Of a DNA stretch of 62,351 bases, positions 37,697 through 47,369 are shown piece after piece. The stretch spans positions 1-62,351 of the forward strand of contig NCSJ02000254.1 in assembly GCA_002812745.2 (NCBI GenBank). The letters run 5' to 3'. The notes beneath the pieces were generated by a model. It saw nothing but the letters and a program-made list of their open reading frames with translations. It searched no databases and had not been told where the DNA came from. This stretch comes from Scytalidium lignicola (lineage: Eukaryota; Ascomycota; Leotiomycetes). A program made the translations under genes and the position numbers. Each line of letters opens with the position of its first letter. Position 1 is the stretch's first letter.

Positions 37697-38019
37697 TAGA
37701 CTGGCCGATCGGTCCAGACCGGACCAGACCGTGGGTTTTGTGGGGACTGTTTCAAGACCGTGGTCTGTACGGTCTGAAGCCAAAATTTTGAGACCAGACC
37801 GTACAGTCTACGGTCTGAAGCCAAAATTTTGAGACCAGACCGTACAGTCTACGGTCTGAAGCTAAAATTTTAAGACCAGACCNTGAGACTACGGTCNGGT
37901 CTGACAACAAANGTGGGGACCGTTTCACGGTTTGGTCTCAAAACCTTGAGACCGAACCGTGTGGCTTACGGTCTCGTCCGGACGGGACCACGGTCCAATG
38001 CAACGGTCCGGCCAGTCTA
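37697..38019. mobile_element. GC-rich 323-bp palindromic element with terminal inverted repeats
   Basis: A sharp GC-rich island within AT-rich copia DNA. Its ends are perfect 11-bp inverted repeats, TAGACTGGCCG and CGGCCAGTCTA, and the terminal TA may be a duplicated target site as in Tc1/mariner-type MITEs. The inside is made of short direct and inverted GGTCTG/CAGACC/GGACC motifs, including a 41-bp tandem array and two copies of GTGGGGACYGTTTCA near both ends. It has no coding capacity. Because it is GC-rich and keeps CpG while its host is heavily decayed, it probably arrived after RIP acted or escapes RIP. Ns at 37883, 37897 and 37912 suggest that several near-identical copies exist in the genome. 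Family unknown to me. Confidence 0.7.
37769..37890. repeat. Three tandem 41-bp units, each a hairpin
   Basis: Units at 37769-37809, 37810-37850 and 37851-37890. The first two are identical; the third has a few changes, a missing base and an N. Each unit starts ACGGTCTG and carries CAGACCGT near its end, with AAAATTTT in the middle, so a single strand can fold on itself. Confidence 0.85.
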
Positions 38020-38965
38020 GTGAAGTCATAATAAGTGTAAAAGACATTAATTAGTTGTTTATGTATATTGAACTAATTAGTAGTATTTGAAGAGTAGATT
38101 ATGTATTTACAAGTATATCTGTTTGTATTGTCATAAGAAGTATAAGGTGTATAAACATAATCTGTCCATTTTTATAGTCAGTAGTAACTTCTTTGTAATT
38201 ATGCATAGTCTATCTTAGTTAAGTTTCTTCTAGTATAACATTGAATAATGTTTAAGCAATTGTTATATATTTAGTATTTTATTGTATGCAGACACTAGTA
38301 CAATAAAGGCAATGTTGTAATTCTTGTAACTTCTTATAATTGACCTTTTTGAAGATATCAGTTATAAAGTCCTTGAAATTATGTTAAAACAAGTCTTAAA
38401 GGTTGTTGTCTATAACTTTGTAATACTTATATTCATACACTTTAACAATGATGAATTCTGTTAAGTTTTCTGCTAACATAATAGTCATTACTATTCTATT
38501 TTCCCATTTGTTGATTAATGTTATACAATTCACCTCTTTTATACTTTTACTGTTAAAGTCTTCTTTTATAACTCCTTAAATTCTTGTAATTTAAATGTAA
38601 TAAGTGTAAGTATATTGTAAAAACATTATCATGTATAATAATGTTATCAATAGATATTTGTAATGCTACTGATTCTCCTGAATAAACATTTAACTCTGTT
38701 ATGATGTCCTTTTACAAGTAATGATAAATGAAAGTGGTAAAGAATGATTTGTAAAATATAATAATCAAATGGTTAACCACTTTGTAACTTAGCAAGAAAC
38801 AATATGTTTCCCTCTTTTGACTAAAGTAATTAACATATGTAAAGAAGTTATAAATGCATCTATACAGATAATGTTATTACTTAAAATTGAGGTGTAAAAG
38901 AGTTATAGATATGCTTATACAAACACTTATCACAATTTCCTAATCTGTAAGTACAGACTAATCAG

Positions 38966-39167
38966 TGTCAGTTCTACTTATAATACATAGTATAATATAT
39001 AACTCTACGTAATATATTATTTATGCTTTCATGGTAATTCGTTGTTATCAAAAGAGAATAAGAGCATTGCAGAGCTATAACAACTCTGTAAGCTCCTATT
39101 ACCTAATCTAGACTAGTCTACACTGCATGTGCTTAACACGTGACTACAGACGAATAATCTACCAACA
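38966..39167 (-). repeat. copia LTR (5' LTR in element orientation)
   Basis: Starts TGTCAGTTCTACTTATAATA and ends CTACCAACA. It keeps more C and G than its partner, including GTCTACACTGCATGTGC and CACGTGACTACAG, so it is the less mutated copy of the pair. Confidence 0.7.
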
Positions 39168-41761
39168 GTTAAGTTATAATTTAATAAAGAATAAGTAGTT
39201 AAGAAAATCTTAAATTATAAATACTAATATAAGAAGATTCAATATTTAATTAAATAAAAAGGATTTTCAAAGTTAAACAACTTATAAGAACTTACTAAAC
39301 ATTTAAAGAATGTTAAAAAGGTAATNAAAAAGTTATTATCAAACTTTAACTAAAAAGGATTTTTAAAAAGAGGAATTAATTAAGTTAACAAGACAAGTAA
39401 AGGATTAATAACATTAATACTTAATATAAAGGAGTTGACTAAAGAATATTATTCACTTTTATTAAGAGGATATAATAAGCTCTTGGTAAAGACTAAAGAA
39501 TTAAATTTTTNCCTTTTCTAACCTTTCTCTTTCTTTTTATTTCTTCTAGTTCTTTGATAGTAAAAATACCTTTTTGAATTATATTTATAACCTTAAGTTT
39601 TAATTACTTTTAAAGTTTGCAAAAACATAACTGTTTAATAAGTATTTGTTATATTTAAGTCTTAAGAAGCTTTTCTTCAGAGTTAAGATAATCCTTTTTA
39701 TAAGAAACTTATTCTAACTTGTTAATGTTAAGATTAAGAATATTATAATAAGTACCTCTTTAGATGTACTCTAAATACTTGTTAGAGCTTTTAGTCTAAT
39801 AACAAGTATAATTGTTATTCACATAGAATTTACATTTGAAAATCATAGGAAAACTAAAGGATTTTATGTTTTCTACTTATTTAATACAAGTCTTGTATAT
39901 TTAAGAGTAAAGAAGTATTATGGATAAGAAGTATAGTAAACAAACAATAAAGATTGTTTAACATTATTAGTTAAGCATCAGGACAACGTTAGGATAAAAA
40001 GGAGGATAATATTACAGTTCTTACTGTCATAACTTGATAAGTGCTAGGTAACAGCTTATAAGATGTCCATGGTCAACAGAATGTTAAGTCATATAACTTA
40101 TACAAGTAATATAAAGCATATAAAGGAATATTGGATTTATACCAACTATATAAGGCTATACTTATTTATTTATATAAGAACATACTCTTTAAGCTTTAGT
40201 TAAGAACCTTATGTTCAACTTAAGTTATAATTCTACAATATACTTTACTATTCATAAAACTCTAGTCAGCTTATTCTTACAGATAAACTACAAAGTGACC
40301 AAGCCTACATTATATGTTGGTGATTNAAAAGTTTTATAACAAGTTCACNTTTTTTACAATATCATTTCCTTTTATCAGTTTTAAGATGCTTAAGAATTAT
40401 ATTAATTATTATATATTTAAATTTCTTTGATTAATACAACTTTACTATTAGTATAATTTTACTTTATTAAGTTTAAAATTCTTCAGTATATAAAAAGGAA
40501 TCTTGATATAAACCTTTTTCTTATTATAACTTTGTTATTAAATGAATTAATATAATATTAGCCTTGCTTTATATGAATTTCTTAGTTATATAGAATAAAC
40601 TAAAGTTGTATTATCTTTTCTGAGAATAACTTTATCTATGTATGAATTTTAATTGCTCAAGATTAATGTTAATTCTAAGACTTTTCTACTAATGTAGTTT
40701 GTTATTGAGATAAGTCTACTTTATATTGTTTGCATAACTTTTCTACAATACTTATCTATAATAATTCCCTTAGCTTAGTCTTATTATTATATAAATCTCA
40801 TAATAACTAATAAGTATATTAATAATTATAAACTCTTTTGTTAAAACAACTTTACAATTAAGGTAATTTTGCTTTGCCTTATTTGCTTACATAAAATTCT
40901 CCGCTCATTAAGCAGATAAAGCTTTAATATAAATTGTCTCCTTAATATAATTTTACACTTATATGAATTTTACTATACTTATTAAGTATACTAATTGTTA
41001 TAACCCTTGATATAACTATAATGTCACATTAATATTACTTAGTCTTGTATAAATAATATCTTGTCTNAAAAAAGGTATTAGATATTGTATTTTCATTCTT
41101 TAATATAATCTTGTTAGTAAGATGATTATACTTTGTTTTGTATAAATAATAACATTTGTAAAAAGATGTTAACATTTAAGATTTGTATTATTGTTTATAT
41201 TTTTGANTTTTTTTGATTTTTTAAAATTATACAAAATTATATGTTGATAGTTATTATAAAGTAATATTATATGTATATAAATATAACTTTCTATAGTAAA
41301 AAGAAGTTAAATAAGTAGTTAAGAGATTGATATAATGAGTTTGTATATAATAAGATTGAATTTGTGAAATTCAGTAAAAGTTAAGAAGTATAGCTTTGGC
41401 TAACGGGGATTAAGAATTAGCTTTGAAAGAACCCTTAATTGACTTTTCCAATTTTAACTTATAGTAGTTATAACTAAGGAGCTAAAACAAATTACCTTTG
41501 ACATTGGTCTATCTACCATTGCTTATCTTCGACTTATCCTTGCTTACCTCAAATCACTAAAAACTGCTAGTAAAGTAGCTTTGCTCACCTTTCCAAATGG
41601 AAACAGATTTTGTTCATGTCAGGATTAGCGTGTGATAATGGGCTGTTATTTTAGTTATTGATAATACACTATTATCTCGCCTGAAACTAGTTATAACCTC
41701 TCTATTACCATAGCCTAGCCTTTCCTCACTCTGTGCTACGGAACACCCTGACAAAATGCCT
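39168..41761. other. AT-rich repeat debris, no intact gene
   Basis: Very AT-rich with isolated Ns (39326, 39511, 40326, 40349, 41067, 41207) beside A or T runs. Minus-strand frames near 39800-39500 read as short lysine-rich fragments that could come from another retroelement. The last 250 bases before 41761 are less AT-rich and lead into the dehydrogenase relic. Confidence 0.5.
40430..41170. repeat. Degenerate tandem-like repeats
   Basis: Variants of AACTTTACTATTAGTATAATTTTACTTTATTAAG recur at irregular spacing of tens of bases through this stretch, split here for length as AACTTTACTATTAG plus TATAATTTTACTTTATTAAG. Similarity is partial and the base bias alone could make some of it. Confidence 0.35.
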
Positions 41762-42560
41762 CTAGTATCCATCTGTCCTGCTGATCTCGTTCAACAGAGG
41801 TTGACCCTTGGAAAGTTTGTAAAGATTCAATTGGACAATTTCCATAACTCGGTCAACGTACGAAGTCGATTCATAGCTTATATGCGGCGTAACAATTAAA
41901 TTTTTGGTTGTCCACAAAGCATGGCCATCCGGCAATGGCTCAGGCTCCATGACATCAATTGCCGCTCCCCGTATTATATTTCCCTCGAGAGCTGCGATAA
42001 GATAGTCCGTATGAATTATCGCTCCACGAGACACGTTAGAAATGAACGTCCGATCCCGTCCTAGGATCTTGAACTCGGGTTCTGCGATGAGATGTGTCGT
42101 TTTAGCTGTAAGGGGCGTACATATAACCAGCAGTTCCAATCCGGATGCTAAGAACTCGTGAAGCTCTCCGGTGGATTCACCCGAGTACCACCTATCAGGT
42201 AAGGTGCCATCAGGGTCGCCAAGATTGCCAGGTATGTATCCTTGGTCTCGCCGAGATCTATGCGTTCTGCGAGGATGAAGGGTGTAGGCGTGAACAGACA
42301 TACCGATGGCTTTGCAAATGCGTGCATCCTGTCTCCTTATACTACTGTATCCCAGGATGCCCCTGCAAAATATTAAAAGAAATACATTAGATTCTTGACG
42401 ATCGTGAGAAAAGTTAGAAGAATACGAACACTCTTTGCCCATTGGCATCGTCAGGTACATCGAGCTGAGACCACTTTTGACTCCTGTTGGAAATGCAAAC
42501 ACCGACTTGGACTACCAGCTTCGCCAACAGGACATAACGCATTTGATCCTAGCAGGAATA
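41762..42560 (-). pseudogene. D-2-hydroxyacid dehydrogenase relic, N-terminally truncated
   Basis: The main exon 42362-41762 encodes 200 residues of the NAD-binding and C-terminal part of a fungal D-isomer-specific 2-hydroxyacid dehydrogenase. Family blocks are present: DPDGTLPDRWYSG, the catalytic-Arg region NVSRGAI, AIDVMEPEPLPDGHALW and TPHIS with the catalytic His. An acceptor (TTTTGCAG) precedes the exon, and a short upstream piece (about 42500-42425) reads KWSQLDVPDDANGQRV, which joins to GILGY. Further upstream the protein is lost, about 100 residues. The nucleotide loop, normally GxGSIGRQ, reads GYSSIRRQ, with both conserved glycines replaced by Ser and Arg; such changes need only G-to-A transitions. 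The fragment sits at the edge of the AT-rich island, so a 5' break by element insertion with leakage of RIP is likely. Confidence 0.72.
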
Positions 42561-43960
42561 ATGGCTAACATCTGTCTTGAATCCACAGCCTAGTATGCAC
42601 AGGAATTGTAAGTATGTTAAAGACTGCATTAGTGAAAGTATTTACTGATAATAAATTATCTAAAGAGTATTATATTACTTTGTTATAAGTTCTTATCCTC
42701 AAAAAGCATTGTATTCCTTTAACCCAAAACTTGGAATTATAAGACTAATGTTATTACAAGGTTTACAGTAAAAACTAAGAAAATTATTACTTAACTAATT
42801 CTAAATATTATAATTAAGAATATCTTCTTCAAAATAAACTTTATTAGCTTCTTTAAATCTAACTTTTAAAGTATTATTATCCTACAAGTTCTCATTTCTA
42901 CTTGCAAATAACATAAAGCTCATATTCTCAAAGACAAAATAGTTAGACGATGCAAATGCTAGCTATGAGAACTTTATCTTAGTTATCCACACTGTTAGCT
43001 TTTCACCAATCTTAAACCCTAATAAGTACTCAAATGGTGTGACCCTGATAAGACTGACTGTCAGGCGATATAGTTGTACAAAGTGATAGAAGGCTAGGTA
43101 GCTGGGAATTGGAGTATATATATAATAATAACTACTGAATTATTATCTAAATTGATCTCTGATCTTTTAAAGAATAGGAAGATCAGAACTCTTATAGCTG
43201 TAGGAATCCTTATAACTAGCCGCGTGGTCTCTGATAGGGCCGTCCACCTCCTAGCTCTCCTGCATGCTTACTAGTCCTCTGACACTGACATTATTAGGTA
43301 TTGTTGTCCTGTTAAGAGAAATCTGGTTCGTCTATATTGAAATTTAGACTAATCAAGAATTAATCTTCCTGGTTTCAATTTTGATCCCTGGATTGTGGGG
43401 AGCTGTGTGGGGGATGTCAAACTTGGAGAAGTGGTCCTGCAATCTCTACTGACTAATCATCTACCGGTACTCCTACCTCTGCGGCAGATGGCCCGAATCC
43501 CCCTGTGAAAAACTTATACATAAATACATATAGAATATTTAAGTATACATAAGTTGTTGAAGGTCGCAATGATTATGGGGAAAATGCGGGGATAGATTCA
43601 GAACCGTTGAATTGCTTATTGATTCTACAACTACGATACAGGTCTATTTACATGAATAATACGGTTGTATACCGACCGTACATATCGACAGTAACCGTCC
43701 CAACAACTTGAGTCAATTATACGTGGCATACACAGAGCCCTAATTGAATACCCTAAAGTAGGTGTGGTGGGAACTGTGGGGTTACCGGTGAAGTGGCAGA
43801 CCCATAACTTCCGATTATCGTAACATAAGTTATAAGCTAATAATTTACTTCTTTTCTTTTCCTTTTGTCTATTATTTCACTTTATATGACGCGTATTATT
43901 TATCTTAATTTATTGTTTCTTGATTATTACTATAGCAATTGTTATATTAAATATTCTGGT
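42561..43960. other. AT-rich stretch with retroelement traces
   Basis: No gene. Around 43060-42930 a minus-strand reading VTPFEYLLGFKIGEKLTVWI resembles the integrase end of LTR retrotransposons, but stops interrupt it. The section 43500-43830 is less AT-rich and could be a solo LTR; I cannot place its ends. Confidence 0.4.
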
Positions 43961-43964
43961 CCTT

Positions 43965-44520
43965 CAACTTCTTGACATCGATCGGGCCAACGCTTTCACA
44001 TCCCCGGGACTGAGTTCCTCGTAGAATACCATGCGGGAGACTTGTGGATGCCGGGACACAATACCAGAGAGATCTTTGGCCATAGCTTGGATGGATCAGT
44101 TTCGGACGGCGTGGATGAAGAGTACCGGCCTAGACTTTTCTTGCTTGATAATCGCTTTAAGCATAGACATCATTGGTGTGAGGCCGACTCCACCACTCAT
44201 CAACACCACGCACTGATATCCAATGTGAAATCACCGTATGGCATGCTAATATCAAGCACGGAACCTTCGGGAATATCCTCATGGAGTACATTGGAGATAC
44301 GACCTGCTGGCTTGCTCTCAGCTGGGAATTCCCTCTTGACAGAAATTCGGAAATGATCTCCGTTTGGAATATCCGACAGGCTGCACTGTCGAGGCTGATA
44401 TACTCCCAGTTCAGGAACATAGCAGCGCACCCTGACAAATTGACCGGGCTTGAAGGGTGGTAAAGGTCCTCCATCACTTGGAGCCAGATGGAATGAGATA
44501 ATCTCCCCGCTTTCATGCAC
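43965..44520 (-). pseudogene. Flavohemoprotein reductase-domain fragment, disrupted
   Basis: From 44520 the minus strand reads the FAD-binding part of a flavohemoglobin-type reductase: ISFHLAPSDGG, FKPGQFVRVRC, the FAD motif YQPRQCSLS, then FRISVKRE, ISNVLHEDIPEGS and PYGDFTLD. Near 44225 the frame shifts; in the next frame CVVLMSGGVGLTPMMSMLKA, the NAD(P)H-binding start, follows, then FIHAVRN and a TGA (44096-44098) where family members have Arg, consistent with CGA to TGA. After it AMAKDLSGIVSRHPQVS continues to about 43965. The N-terminal globin domain and the extreme C-terminus are absent. Intact flavohemoglobins detoxify nitric oxide; this copy cannot. It abuts the AT-rich island. Confidence 0.75.
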
Positions 44521-45101
44521 TTTATGTATTATTTCTCGGCTCAGATTTCATAGCTTGAGAGAAATTCTCGCAGAGCACCATGCATCATACGATATATTCC
44601 TTACGGTGGCTTTGAACATAAGATATTACTTAAGAGTATTTACACTGCTGGTATCCGACTGGCTCAGGCTGTTTACACTAATTCTCACACTGAACTTCTT
44701 CCGCGGAGGCGTTGAGATGATATCTTCGCGGCACATTATTAACCACTGCGTCATCGAGAGCTGGTCCCCTTGATCTGCAAATTAGGCTTTGAGTCATTCC
44801 CCTATAATACGGTAGAACTAAAATTTTGAAATATAATGATTGGGTGCGAAATAAGCTTATATCTTTTTATAACCCTGTCGCTCTTTGACTGAGCTGTCTT
44901 TGTTCGGTGAGGCTCACTGCTCGCTGTAGCCGACTCTAGCGTTGTATGCCACATACCCAAGGAAATACAGTGTGAATAATTGGTAACTAAATAATATTGT
45001 ATTAACATTAGGCTTGGATTGGAGTATGTGGAATAAAAATGTGATGCTATGATTGTAGTGTAATAAAGGGGTATATACCGCAAGTAGTGCATGGGATCCC
45101 T
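44521..45101. other. Intergenic, possible decayed 5' part of the reductase fragment
   Basis: Minus-strand frames contain some codons similar in style to coding DNA near 44780-44690 but no globin block can be recognised. The rest is AT-rich intergenic DNA downstream of the membrane-protein gene. Confidence 0.35.
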
Positions 45102-46536
45102 TCAGACAAAATGTTTGTTATGCCTCCTTTCTTCGACATTTTCAATGTTTGTAGACTGGACCCTCACTTCAATAGTCTTTAATATCTGCCCCTTCTCTGC
45201 TCTTTCGTTTGCCACCTCAGGAACACTGTTGCTGAGAATTGTCTCTTGACTCTCATTTTTGGTAAAGGTATCTTGATATTTCGAACTCGAAGCTTTATTA
45301 ATCCCAGTTCCATTTTTGGAAAGTACTTGCAGGTTATGATCATTCCGGTCATCTTTTATTGAACGGCTATTATTGCCATAACTGTTGGTTCTGTAGTCGG
45401 TTCTGTAGTCTCTGGAATTGAACTTCTTACTGAAGAACTTAAATAAGGGGGCGAGGACTGGCATGCATGTGAGGATAATCTGGTACGTAATGAGATTAGT
45501 AATACTGTACATATTTCGTTGACAGGTCTAGTACTTACCCCAATATTCATCTCAATATTACCCCATAACACTAACATAGTGGAGTTTCCATCCCCATACG
45601 CAATTACCGGAATTTGAACCGTTCTCATAATTGAACAAATTGTTGTGAAGAGACCGAGTAAAAAGACCCCAATAATACCATATTTCCTCCGGTTGTCCAT
45701 TCGGAGTGCATATAGAAATGGAATTGGTAGGAAGAATATTATAACATCGAATACGATGGTGGTTGAAGCCAGACCATAGTTTGTTGGACCGAATGGAAGG
45801 CAGGTACCAGGAGTTAACGGTCGCCATGATTTCTTGACCTAGTGAGATTTAGTATTTAATGTGATAGTTATGACAGCGGAAGGCTTGCCGACATACAGGG
45901 CTGCAATTGAAAATCAAAACAAGAGTGCCTGCTAGATGAGCAAGAACACAAGTGACGAGAGTAATCCAAACTACTACCCGATAGGCATGTTGTCCAGTGG
46001 AGAGAATGCGAAGGTAGCCAAGACATAGGGCAACCTTGAATGAGAGGATACCAGCCATGTAGAATGGCCTTCCAGCAAAGTTAACCTGAAGTAGTGATCA
46101 GGAGAATAGTCCCAATATATGAGTGCGAAAGACTGACAGTAGAGTATGTGTTTAAATTGGCTTTTGGGCGGCTTGCTAGTGGTAGACCCAATCCCCATCT
46201 CGATTCTGCATTCACAATTAGAGATCTACATATTCTAAAATAACAATAGTGCGGATCACGGACGAGTTATGGTTAGAGAATTGTATATTATACTACAAAA
46301 CTAGAGCACAAAAGGAGGTTAGCAAAGCTGGATGCGAAGAGAGAGGATCTACTAACAGCGCCAGCAACGATAATCCAGTCATCAGGACCAGCGAAATGTA
46401 CCATACGCATCCGCACATAAAGTCGAAGACAGACAACAATGACCATTAATACAACAAGAGGAATAGAGACCCCGATGATCGTAGGATAGTTAGACTCAGC
46501 GTTGATAGCCGGGGAGGCATTGTACACCCAGCCCAT
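45102..46536 (-). CDS. Pth11/SAT4-type rhodopsin-like integral membrane protein
   Basis: A multi-exon gene. Exon A is 46536-46357 (MGWVYNASPAINAESNYPTI..., ending DDWIIVAGA). A middle piece near 46230-46150 reads ESRWGLGLPLASRPKANLNTYST; its upstream splice site is unresolved. Then VNFAGRPFYMAGILSFKVALC to FNCSP, then VKKSWRPLTPGTCLPFGPTNYGL to NIEMNIG, then ILTCMPVLAPLF to the stop at 45102. These blocks match the fungal rhodopsin-domain family with about seven membrane helices: DDW after TM2, the NC/CLP cysteine region, and an extended polar C-terminus rich in Ser, Asn and Lys. Members include Pth11-like G-protein-coupled receptors that sense surface or host cues, but most are uncharacterised. 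Introns are short with GTAAGT/GTATGT-type donors. It lies at the border of the decayed island yet looks intact. Confidence 0.78.
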
Positions 46537-47369
46537 GATGGATGAAGTCCGGTGATATTAGCATTCGATTGTCATACAAACTAATAACATAAACCTCATC
46601 TACCTGTGTAAATAATTAATAAAAGTTAGTTGATTGTAACTGGCAACAGAAACGCTGTTCCAGCCATAATCCAAAAAGCATAGCGACGAGTTTCGGCCAT
46701 AGCAGACACTTTGGAGAGGGCACCTCACGGGTTACAGAGAAAGGATCATTCGCAATGTAAGCAACTAGCTGATAAAATGCAGATTTTTGCACTGAAACTG
46801 CAGCATGTTGGTGGCGTCAGGAGGATCAAATTAAAAGGTCGAAGAAGGAAGGCAAGTGCGGGTGATCAGTTCGGTAATATCTAATCCTAGATGTCTCACA
46901 TGCACAACGAGACCCTTAGAGACAAGGAATCACCCCTGGCTGGTAAGAGAGCAAATGTTACATCGCATATTGGATTTGTAACTATGCCCTGGAGTTATCA
47001 TGATAAAGAAAGAACAAAGGAATTATTTCTGACAGGCGAGCGTGCTGTAGGGTTTGAACATAAATTTCCTATAGGGAAATACAATACTGCATACGGACTA
47101 TTCAAGGATGCATCTAAGTGTGTGCCCAAAACAAATTCACATACCTCTAGTGCACGCCCTTCCCGAGATCCAGTAACCTTGTAGCATTGCAACAAGGGGA
47201 GTCATTTCCAAAAGGATAGTCATATTTCTGGAATTGAATCAAAATATATTATCCTGTCGTATAGTACTATGTATATAATTGTGTAATCTAATCATCTACG
47301 AATTGTATATCTAGCAGCTATATTGCGATACAAGAGTTAATACATATTTGGCCTACTTGAGCTAGAAGG
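46537..47369. other. Intergenic, no gene supported
   Basis: Separates the start of the membrane-protein gene from the stop of the FAD monooxygenase. A 97-codon frame on the plus strand (46891-47184) has no motif and is overlapped by an equally long minus frame, so neither is accepted. Confidence 0.45.

Larger units (their letters stand above)
33359..39167 (-). mobile_element. Decayed Ty1/copia LTR retrotransposon, RIP-mutated
   Basis: Two related direct repeats with TG...CA ends (33359-33552 and 38966-39167) bound about 5.8 kb. The element reads on the minus strand. At 34047-33853 an open stretch retains the copia RNase H block (SRLLYNYLVKLGIIQEKQLM), and just downstream broken frames keep the C-terminal part (TKGKLSNTLKQLLDINKV). 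Toward the other LTR, minus-strand frames near 38500-38300 (ENLTEFIIVKVYE, then KVNYKKLQELQHCLYC) and 37253-37050 look gag-like. Everything else is interrupted by stops in a TA-rich background. A GC-rich element at 37697-38019 is inserted inside it. I could not find a clean target-site duplication. Not functional. Confidence 0.78.

Noticed and set aside
37769..37890. CRISPR-like array
   Set aside because: Units are directly adjacent with no unique spacers and the genome is fungal; it is a tandem hairpin repeat.
43500..43830. Solo LTR
   Set aside because: Composition differs from the flanks but I could not find matching ends or a second copy in the window.
46891..47195. 97-codon plus-strand and 65-codon minus-strand overlapping frames
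   Set aside because: No motif on either strand; intergenic position.
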